Source: Spirosoma luteum DSM 19990 (GTDB lineage Bacteria > Bacteroidota > Bacteroidia > Cytophagales > Spirosomataceae). From it: 56,547 nucleotides of DNA. The notes below the pieces were generated by a model. It made no database searches, was not told where the DNA came from, and saw nothing but the letters and a program-made list of their open reading frames with translations. The stretch is taken from NCBI RefSeq assembly GCF_000374065.1, contig NZ_KB893250.1:80242-136788 (forward strand), written 5' to 3'. Position numbers and translations under genes: made by a program. Within the stretch, counting starts at the first letter, position 1. Every line of letters starts with the position of its first letter. This document shows, in pieces, positions 50,714-56,547 of the stretch.

Positions 50714-51838
50714 TTACGATAGAATAATCAGGTCGGTATTGGATTCGGTCAGGCGGTTAAGCAACTGGTTAAAGGCGAAGGTTCGTAAAATAATATGAAT
50801 CAAACTAACATGCGGCTTGCCAATACAGACGGTGGTCACCTTCCGTTTTTCCACCTCTTCCAGCAGGCAGTCAACCACCCTTTTGCCTTTGGCCTGAATG
50901 ACAACTGCTCCCAGTTCAGTAGCTAATTTAAGGTTATTAATCAGGTGGCGCTGCGTATCGAGCCGAATGCGGTCGGGTGCTTCGGCAGGAGTCTGTACAT
51001 ACAGAACGTACCAGCGCGACTGGTAATAGCCAGCCAGCCGGGCTGTTTTCCGAATCACCCGCCGGGCTGTGTCGGGATTACTGCTGATGCAAGCCAGAAA
51101 CCGATCGTTTCGCGTTTGGCCACTTACCGGCGTGATCACCTCGATTTTCCGTTCCACGGCCGACGCCACTTCGCGCAGGGCCAGTTCGCGCAGGTGCAGG
51201 ATCTTGTCGGTCTGAAAAAAGTTGGCCAGCGCCATCTGGACTTTAGCCGGGTCGTAAATTCTCCCCTCCCGCAGTCGCGCAATCAGTTCGTCGGCCGTGA
51301 GGTCGATGTTAACGACCTCATCGGCCATTTGCAGCACCCGGTCCGGCACGCGCTCCGCCACGTCGATACCCGTCACGATCCGTACTTCGTCGTACAGGCT
51401 TTCGATGTGCTGGATATTGACCGCGCTGATGACGTTGATGCCCGCATCGAGAATGTCGAGCACATCCTGCCAGCGTTTTTCGTTCTTGGACCCTGGGATG
51501 TTGGTATGCGCCAGCTCATCGACAATGACCAGTTCAGGATGGCTGTTCAAAATCGCCTGCACATCCATTTCTTCCAGTTCGCGGCCTTTGTAAAATAATT
51601 TCCGTCGGAGAATCAGGGGCAGCCCGGCCACCAGCGCCTGCGTTTCGGCCCGGTTGTGGGTTTCGATAAACCCAATTTTCACGTCGATACCACTCCTGAG
51701 CAGCACGTGGGCCTCCTGCAACATGCGGTAAGACTTCCCCACGCCCGCGCTCATGCCGATATAGACCTTGAACTTACCGCGCCGGGATTCGCGAATCAGG
51801 GCTAAAAACCGGTCAGCGTTCTGGTTGTTGGGGTTCAT
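50714..51838 (-). CDS. kdpD: KdpD N-terminal sensor plus USP domain, no kinase
   Basis: 374 residues from ATG 51838; the longer frame to 51943 runs through an intergenic repeat. Residues ~20-230 are the KdpD sensor domain with Walker A GMSAGVGKS (28-36) and Walker B LVIVDELAHTN, plus the family GKFKVYIGMSAGVGKSYRM and RVPDRVLQMADEVVNIDLTADELIARLREGRIYDPAKV. Residues ~250-370 are a universal-stress-protein-like domain. The full-length KdpD transmembrane and kinase parts are absent; the adjacent kinase gene at 50649 may replace them. The arrangement is known in Bacteroidota. Confidence 0.92.
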   Translation of the reverse strand: MNPNNQNADRFLALIRESRRGKFKVYIGMSAGVGKSYRMLQEAHVLLRSGIDVKIGFIETHNRAETQALVAGLPLILRRKLFYKGRELEEMDVQAILNSHPELVIVDELAHTNIPGSKNEKRWQDVLDILDAGINVISAVNIQHIESLYDEVRIVTGIDVAERVPDRVLQMADEVVNIDLTADELIARLREGRIYDPAKVQMALANFFQTDKILHLRELALREVASAVERKIEVITPVSGQTRNDRFLACISSNPDTARRVIRKTARLAGYYQSRWYVLYVQTPAEAPDRIRLDTQRHLINNLKLATELGAVVIQAKGKRVVDCLLEEVEKRKVTTVCIGKPHVSLIHIILRTFAFNQLLNRLTESNTDLIILS

Positions 51839-51867
51839 AGATTCTCTGGGATACAGCAAGCTATTAT

Positions 51868-51948
51868 TTGTCATGCTGAGGAACGAAGTATCTTCGGTAG
51901 GTTGAATTTTTGCTACTACCGAAGATGCTTCGTTCCTCAGCATGACAA
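51868..51948. repeat. Inverted repeat between the kdp porin and kdpD
   Basis: Arms 51868-51900 and 51916-51948 (ttgtcatgctgaggaacgaa type) are complementary in 32 of 33 positions with a 15-base loop. A relative (gtc-tgctga-gaa-gaagcatctt) sits between kdpB and kdpC at 53781-53864. Together they form one repeat family confined to this operon within the window. Confidence 0.88.
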
Positions 51949-52021
51949 AATCGCCTTTTCGAATTAGTCTAACACAACTTTACGGACCTACTTGATCAAG
52001 TGCACCTGCCGTGAATACTGG

Positions 52022-53146
52022 TCAAAAAGAAACGGCCAGGCTGGTAGTCAGGCTGGTATTCGTGCGGCCAAAACCGCTGGCTGTTTCAAAAACTGGGGTT
52101 TCGCTGTCGTAGATTTTTCCTTCAATTCGAAATAGAGCCTGCGGCAGAATGGCATAGTCGTAACCCAGGGAATAGCCCATTGTCCGGAAACCGGGAATGC
52201 CGATGATAACCGCGTTTTTATCGTCGTAATACTCGATGCGTCCGTTCAGGTAGCTTCGGCCCGATGCCCTGTACCGCGCAATAATAACGGGCGAATACCA
52301 GACGTAGCTGCCCCCGCTATCAACGCGTTCTGTGCTGCCTGTGCGCACCACCGGCTTGCGGTCGGTACCAATGTCGAAGCCAAGAATTACGCCAAATCGC
52401 CCGGCGGGATTGATGATGGCGTAGATGTTATTGAAGAAGCGACCCTGCCGGAGCGAGTCGGGCCGGTCGGAGCCAAGGAACGAACTCCAGTTCAGCGTTA
52501 CCCTGTCGGAGGGCCGGAACTGGACCTGCGTACTGATCGACGGACCGGTGTATCCCGGCACTTTGGCGATGCGCTGCCAGCCATTGGTCACCATGCCCAG
52601 CACCGTCCATTTCCCACTGGTGTACGTTAGTTTGGCCCCCGCCAGGTAATACGGTGAGTTCTCGGCCAGCATACTCCGCGTCAGCGTCCAGCAATCTTTG
52701 GAAACGGCACTCTCAAAACCGATGTGCGAGCTAAAAATACCTGCGTCGAGCCACAGATCACGGGTTTTGCTCAGCTTCACGCCCGCGTTGGCTTCATACA
52801 CGTTTTTCAGCAAGGATTGCTCGGCGGCATAGTTATACTGCGCATAGGTACCAACCTGGATGGCCAGATTTCCGCGTACCCGGTCGGTGGCATAGGCTAC
52901 TTTGGCATAGGCCAGGTTGATAGCCAGTTCACGGTTCCGCTTGTGGTTGTACAAAAAAGAGGGCCGCTCCTGGGTCGTTTTAGGGGCTGTAAAATCGTGC
53001 GCGTAATAGGCTTCCACGTAGCCCGTCAACGTCAACGCCGGGGCAGCCGGGGCCGTGGCTATGCTGCCTGTACTGTCGGCAGACTGGGCAACGGCTACCG
53101 ATGAAATGACACAGAGTGCCGTGGCAAAACATAAATTCCTAGTCAT
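52022..53146 (-). CDS. Outer-membrane porin of the kdp operon
   Basis: 374 residues with signal peptide MTRNLCFATALCVISSVAVAQS. The rest has many alternating aromatic/polar strands ending in the canonical C-terminal Phe (SLTTSLAVSF), the sign of an outer-membrane beta-barrel; start of the mature chain is LTLTGYVEAYYAHDFTAPKTTQERPSFLYNHKRNRELAINLAYAKV. It lies between kdpC (47 bp) and kdpD, the usual place of a porin in Bacteroidota kdp operons, where it may let K+ reach the inner-membrane pump. Confidence 0.87.
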   Translation of the reverse strand: MTRNLCFATALCVISSVAVAQSADSTGSIATAPAAPALTLTGYVEAYYAHDFTAPKTTQERPSFLYNHKRNRELAINLAYAKVAYATDRVRGNLAIQVGTYAQYNYAAEQSLLKNVYEANAGVKLSKTRDLWLDAGIFSSHIGFESAVSKDCWTLTRSMLAENSPYYLAGAKLTYTSGKWTVLGMVTNGWQRIAKVPGYTGPSISTQVQFRPSDRVTLNWSSFLGSDRPDSLRQGRFFNNIYAIINPAGRFGVILGFDIGTDRKPVVRTGSTERVDSGGSYVWYSPVIIARYRASGRSYLNGRIEYYDDKNAVIIGIPGFRTMGYSLGYDYAILPQALFRIEGKIYDSETPVFETASGFGRTNTSLTTSLAVSF

Positions 53147-53163
53147 GGTCGTACGGTGTAACT

Positions 53164-53184
53164 CCCGGCCCGCCTAGAGCCGGG
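53164..53184. repeat. Small hairpin between kdpC and porin
   Basis: CCCGGC (53164-53169) pairs with GCCGGG (53179-53184), nine-base loop. It occupies the 46-bp gap between kdpC and the porin gene; a weak mRNA structure. Confidence 0.45.
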
Positions 53185-53192
53185 ATCACTGA

Positions 53193-53771
53193 TTATTTCA
53201 AGGCGTCGAGCGCAACATTTAACGTGAGAATATTAACCGTTGATGGACCAAACAGTCCCAGCAGTGGGCCTTTTGTCTGTTCATCAACCAACTGCTGAAG
53301 CCGCGCAGCCGGGATATTCCGAACGCGGGCGATGCGGGCAATCTGAACGCTGGCCCCGGCGGGTGACAGGTGCGGGTCTAATCCCGATCCCGACGCGGTC
53401 ACTAATTCGGCGGGAATATCGGCTTTTTTTACGGCTGGATTGTGCACCAGGAATGTATCAATGCGAGCCTTAACGTCATTGAGGTATTCCGTATTGGATG
53501 GCCCCTTGTTCGAGCCGCCCGACCCGGCAGCGTTGTAACCCACCGCCGACGGGCGACCGTTGAAGTACCGGTCTTCGGTAAAGGTCTGACCTACGTTGGC
53601 GTACCCAACAATCCGCCGGGATGCCGTACCACCCCTCGCCATAATGGTAACACCGTCTCCCCCACCGGGAGCCAGTCGGGAAACAGCCGCTACGAATAGC
53701 GGGTACAGAACAGACAGGATAACCAGCAGCGCGAACGTCAGGCGGATGGCGGAAGAAATGTGATTTTTCAT
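53193..53771 (-). CDS. kdpC: Potassium-transporting ATPase subunit KdpC
   Basis: 192 residues from ATG 53771; the frame extends to 53879 but that part is the inverted repeat between kdpB and kdpC. One membrane helix (AIRLTFALLVILSVLYPLFVAAV) is followed by the KdpC periplasmic domain: VGYANVGQTFTEDRYFNGRPSAVGYNAAGSGGSNKGPSN, DPAELVTASGSGLDPHLSP (here AELVTASGSGLDPHLSPAGASVQIARIARVR) and VDEQTKGPLLGLFGPSTVNILTLNVALD. KdpC stabilises the KdpFABC complex. Its gene is separated from kdpB by the 100-bp repeat rather than by a coupling overlap. Confidence 0.94.
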   Translation of the reverse strand: MKNHISSAIRLTFALLVILSVLYPLFVAAVSRLAPGGGDGVTIMARGGTASRRIVGYANVGQTFTEDRYFNGRPSAVGYNAAGSGGSNKGPSNTEYLNDVKARIDTFLVHNPAVKKADIPAELVTASGSGLDPHLSPAGASVQIARIARVRNIPAARLQQLVDEQTKGPLLGLFGPSTVNILTLNVALDALK

Positions 53772-53780
53772 GATTTTTTT

Positions 53781-53864
53781 GTCTTGCTGACGAAGGAAGC
53801 ATCTTGCGTCTGCCCGATAAAGTGAAATAGTTGCTACCGAAGATGCTTCCTTCGTCAGCATGAC
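53781..53864. repeat. Inverted repeat between kdpB and kdpC
   Basis: Arms 53781-53805 and 53840-53864 are complementary in 24 of 25 positions around a 34-base loop. Same family as 51868-51948. It fills the space between the kdpB stop (53872) and the kdpC start (53771). Confidence 0.85.
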
Positions 53865-53871
53865 AGAAAAA

Positions 53872-55941
53872 CTATACAAAAAGCCCCACTACTAAATCAA
53901 GTAGTTTAATCCCGACGAAAGGGGCTACCAGCCCGCCGAAGCCGTAGATGAACAGGTTCCGGCGCAGCAGCGCACTGGCACCGATGGGTTTGTACGCCAC
54001 GCCTCGCAGCGCCAGCGGAATCAGCATTGGGATAATGACAGCATTGAAAATCACCGCCGACAGAATAGCCGATTCGGGCGAGTGCAGGTGCATCAGGTTC
54101 ATCTGTTGCAGCGCCGGGATACTGGCCACGAACAAAGCCGGAACAATGGCGAAATACTTGGCCACATCGTTGGCGATGCTGAAGGTAGTCAGGGTGCCGC
54201 GGGTGATGAGTAACTGCTTGCCAATCTCAACGATTTCGATCAGCTTGGTGGGGTCGTTGTCCAAATCGACCATGTTGCCTGCTTCTTTGGCCGCCTGCGT
54301 ACCGGAGTTCATGGCCACACCCACGTTGGCTTGCGCCAGGGCGGGCGCGTCGTTGGTACCGTCGCCCATCATGGCTACGAGTTTGCCGCTGTTCTGTTCG
54401 TTCCGGATGTACTGCATCTTATCTTCCGGTTTGGCTTCGGCAATGAAGTCATCGACCCCGGCCTTCTCGGCGATAAATTTCGCCGTCAGTGGATTATCGC
54501 CCGTTACCATTACGGTTTTAACGCCCATTTTCCGCAGCCGTTCGAAGCGTTCGGCAATGCCGGGCTTGATGATGTCCTGCAACTCGACCACGCCCATAAC
54601 CCGCTCGTTTTCAATCACCACCAGGGGCGTGCCGCCGTTGGCTGCAATGGCCCTGGCCTGCTCTTCCGTTTCGGGCGGGAATGTATTACCGGCTTTCAGA
54701 ACAATGGTTCGAATCGAGTCGGTGGCTCCTTTGCGAATCCGCAGCGCATTGCTGTTGGCCTCACTCGATGGCACATCAATGCCCGACGAGCGCGTTTCGG
54801 CCGTGAACCTGATCATCGTCGCACCAGTCGTACTCAGGTTGCGCGTTACCTCCGGCCCAGCTAATTCAACAATCGACTTGCCTTCGGGGGTTTCGTCGGC
54901 CAGCGAACTCAGGGCACTTACCCGGACCATGTTGGATTCTGAAACGCCCGGCGCGGGGTAGAACTGCGTGGCCTTCCGGTTGCCGATGGTGATGGTACCG
55001 GTTTTATCAAGTAGTAGCGTATCAATGTCGCCCGCCGTTTCAACCGCCCGGCCCGACTTGGCAATGACGTTGGCCCGCAACGCCCGGTCCATGCCCGCAA
55101 TACCAATAGCCGACAGCAGCCCGCCGATGGTGGTTGGTATCAGGCAGACAAACAAAGAAATCAAGGCGGCAATGGTGATGGGTGTGTTGGCATACACGGC
55201 GAAGGGTTGCAGTGTGACACAGACGATAATAAATACCAGTGTGAACCCCGCCAGCAAGATAGTCAGGGCAATTTCGTTCGGCGTTTTCTGCCGACTGGCC
55301 CCTTCCACGAGTGCAATCATCTTATCGAGAAACGACTCTCCGGGCTGGGTGGTCACCCGCACCACGATACGGTCGGACAATACTTTGGTACCGCCCGTGA
55401 CCGACGACTTATCCCCACCGGCTTCACGGATAACCGGTGCCGACTCGCCCGTAATGGCCGACTCGTCAATGGTAGCCAGGCCCTCGATAATTTCGCCGTC
55501 GGAGGGGATGATGTCACCCGTTTCGCAGACGAACACATCCCCTTTTTTGAGTTGCGCCGACGAGATGATCTGCACTTCCTTGACAGTCAGCTCCCCAACG
55601 GGTCGAATGACTTTAGCCGGCGTTTCCTGCCGGGTCTTGCGAAGCGATTCGGCCTGTGCCTTGCCCCGCGCTTCGGCAATAGCCTCAGCGAAGTTGGCAA
55701 ACAGCAGTGTGAGCAGCAGAACAGCTGTAATAACGCTGTTATAGATTACGCTGCCCTGCGACGTATCGCCCGACAGGGCAATGTAGACCGTGACCAGCAA
55801 CATAATAGCCGTGCCGATTTCGACCGTAAACATGACCGGATTCTTGCTAAGTTCAGCCGGATTCAGCTTGTTGAACGAGGCCCGGATTGCCGGTCCGACG
55901 AGGCCTGGCTGGAATAGAGCGGGCGATTTTTGTGTTGCCAT
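53872..55941 (-). CDS. kdpB: Potassium-transporting P-type ATPase subunit KdpB
   Basis: 689 residues from ATG 55941; the longer frame to 55986 would start inside the divergent antitoxin gene. P-type motifs are TGES (164-167), DKTGTIT with phosphorylated Asp312, [19 protein letters not shown], and [33 protein letters not shown]. Seven membrane segments are consistent with the family. KdpB hydrolyses ATP to power K+ uptake by KdpA. In usual operons kdpA (and kdpF) lies directly upstream, but here 30 bp separate kdpB from a divergent toxin-antitoxin pair, so kdpA is not adjacent. Confidence 0.96.
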   Translation of the reverse strand: MATQKSPALFQPGLVGPAIRASFNKLNPAELSKNPVMFTVEIGTAIMLLVTVYIALSGDTSQGSVIYNSVITAVLLLTLLFANFAEAIAEARGKAQAESLRKTRQETPAKVIRPVGELTVKEVQIISSAQLKKGDVFVCETGDIIPSDGEIIEGLATIDESAITGESAPVIREAGGDKSSVTGGTKVLSDRIVVRVTTQPGESFLDKMIALVEGASRQKTPNEIALTILLAGFTLVFIIVCVTLQPFAVYANTPITIAALISLFVCLIPTTIGGLLSAIGIAGMDRALRANVIAKSGRAVETAGDIDTLLLDKTGTITIGNRKATQFYPAPGVSESNMVRVSALSSLADETPEGKSIVELAGPEVTRNLSTTGATMIRFTAETRSSGIDVPSSEANSNALRIRKGATDSIRTIVLKAGNTFPPETEEQARAIAANGGTPLVVIENERVMGVVELQDIIKPGIAERFERLRKMGVKTVMVTGDNPLTAKFIAEKAGVDDFIAEAKPEDKMQYIRNEQNSGKLVAMMGDGTNDAPALAQANVGVAMNSGTQAAKEAGNMVDLDNDPTKLIEIVEIGKQLLITRGTLTTFSIANDVAKYFAIVPALFVASIPALQQMNLMHLHSPESAILSAVIFNAVIIPMLIPLALRGVAYKPIGASALLRRNLFIYGFGGLVAPFVGIKLLDLVVGLFV

Positions 55942-55947
55942 TTTATG

Positions 55948-55955
55948 TAACTTTG
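55948..55955 (+). promoter_or_regulatory. Bacteroidota -7 element of toxin-antitoxin pair
   Basis: TAACTTTG matches TAnnTTTG exactly, 17 bp before ATG 55972. A TTTG at 55929-55932 is closer than the usual -33 spacing. Confidence 0.5.
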
Positions 55956-55971
55956 AAAAAAGACGTTGATT

Positions 55972-56268
55972 ATGACCGTGGAGCAAACATCTATTGAGCA
56001 GGTTTTTCAGAAAGCTGGTTATTCATCGAGTACCGATTATGCTGTCAAAAAAATGCAGGAAGAGTTGTTACGCGAACTCAAAGTATGCAGCGAGCGAGTA
56101 GCCGTGTTTGAGAAGAAGTACGGCATGACTTACGCAGAGTTCTACAAGCAATTTGATGACTTGACTCAGTTCGGATTGATTGAACGGGAAGATGACATTA
56201 TGGACTGGCGGCTTGAAGTGAATGAGATTCGTGAAATCGAGCAACGACTTGTTCGATTAGTGGCATGA
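55972..56268 (+). CDS. Antitoxin of a TumE-type toxin-antitoxin pair
   Basis: 98 residues from ATG 55972, the third codon of the frame from 55966. Acidic and helical ([86 protein letters not shown]). Such small partners precede DUF6516/TumE proteins in many Bacteroidota and Proteobacteria. The stop overlaps the next start by four bases (ATGA), the mark of a coupled pair. It starts 30 bp from kdpB in the opposite direction. No DNA-binding motif is obvious, so autoregulation is unproven. Confidence 0.75.
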   Translation: MTVEQTSIEQVFQKAGYSSSTDYAVKKMQEELLRELKVCSERVAVFEKKYGMTYAEFYKQFDDLTQFGLIEREDDIMDWRLEVNEIREIEQRLVRLVA

Positions 56269-56547
56269 TTCGGGACTACACACCCTTTGCGACTGTTATT
56301 ACTTACCTCACTGATGAACGTATTGAGCAGCGTAAAACCGCCCTCCCCTTCAGTGTGTCAATTACGTTTACTGACAACTCGATACTCCATGTGCGGGAGA
56401 ACATTGTGACAGCCACCAACGAAATAAACTATGCTTACCAGTGGCAGACAGCAGACCATCAATTGATTCACCGCTGGGACAATGCTCATCCTGTTAAGCT
56501 ACTTACAACTCCCCACCACCAGCACATTGGCAATGAAGATAATATCC
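56265..56547 (+). CDS. TumE/DUF6516 family toxin, partial (C-terminus off window)
   Basis: 94 codons from ATG 56265 to the window edge. The sequence FSVSITFTDNSILHVRENIV, INYAYQWQTADHQLIHRWDNAHP and TTPHHQHIGNED matches the TumE (DUF6516) family, in which YxYxWQ, LIxRWDNA and PHHxH are conserved. The family pairs with a small antitoxin and is predicted to be toxic; the mode of action is not settled. Only the last residues are missing (family is ~110-120 long). It is translationally coupled to the gene at 55972. Confidence 0.85.
   Translation, partial: MIRDYTPFATVITYLTDERIEQRKTALPFSVSITFTDNSILHVRENIVTATNEINYAYQWQTADHQLIHRWDNAHPVKLLTTPHHQHIGNEDNI

Noticed and set aside
53948..54961. Long plus-strand open frame (337 codons) opposite kdpB
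   Set aside because: It lies entirely antisense to kdpB, whose motifs are intact, and reads as low-complexity Ser/Ala/Arg-rich shadow. Another such frame is at 54968-55744.
55966..55986. kdpB start at 55986 giving a 704-residue protein
   Set aside because: That start would lie inside the divergent antitoxin gene, and the extra residues before [10 protein letters not shown] are unlike KdpB N-termini.
1..56547. CRISPR arrays, tRNA or rRNA genes, intact insertion sequences, prophage
   Set aside because: I looked for regularly spaced direct repeats, tRNA-like cloverleafs, transposase motifs and clusters of phage genes and saw none. The inverted repeats here are single elements, not arrays.

Overview
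The window looks like a chromosomal segment from a Cytophagales bacterium, most like Spirosoma or a close relative (Bacteroidota). This is judged from protein style and cannot be confirmed without a database. Supporting signs are a type IX secretion type-B C-terminal sorting domain, lipoproteins of Bacteroidota type, several upstream copies of the Bacteroidota -7 promoter element TAnnTTTG, a kdp operon with a porin gene inside it and a split kdpD, and a protein set (GH3 family, MGH1-like glycosidase, DASH cryptochrome, YceI, VF530) usual for that order. I see no rRNA, tRNA, CRISPR array or intact insertion sequence.

Layout. 1-13.2 kb: catabolic and envelope genes (a GH95 fucosidase cut by the window edge, a T9SS cargo protein, a sugar-dehydrogenase lipoprotein, YceI, M20 and M28 peptidases, an MGH1-like glycosidase). 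13.2-17.2 kb: OsmC, an acetyltransferase and a flavin-binding oxidase-like protein divergent from a MocR regulator, with a perfect spaced inverted repeat between them. 17.3-19.1 kb: a compact alkylation-response operon (AraC-MGMT fusion, 2OG-Fe(II) oxygenase, Ada-type metal-binding protein). 19.2-21.3 kb: small proteins and recO. 21.4-23.8 kb: an arsenic cluster (arsC, arsN2, arsM, arsR) with two matching 16-bp operator-like palindromes. 23.8-40.0 kb: mostly housekeeping genes (FAH hydrolase, CDF transporter, NUDIX, LysE, GH3, SurE, DASH cryptochrome, 5-oxoprolinase) plus a solitary phage-like gene.

40.2-48.9 kb is the most interesting part. Five same-strand genes encode a lipoprotein with a vWA-like motif, a three-helix membrane protein, a tubulin/FtsZ-like GTPase, a 1144-residue protein with an actin/Hsp70-type ATPase core, and a bitopic protein with a conserved C-terminal domain. 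Together they look like a membrane-anchored cytoskeletal or membrane-remodelling machine. 48.9-55.9 kb holds the kdp potassium-uptake operon (kdpB, kdpC, porin, truncated kdpD, separate histidine kinase). No kdpA is visible; a TumE-type toxin-antitoxin pair starts 30 bp upstream of kdpB on the opposite strand and runs off the window.

A second theme is a set of long intergenic inverted repeats. They occupy all four junctions of the cytoskeletal cluster and two junctions of the kdp operon, and recur elsewhere. Several share a central GGCTgACGC-like core although their arms differ, which suggests a small structured repeat element rather than simple terminators.
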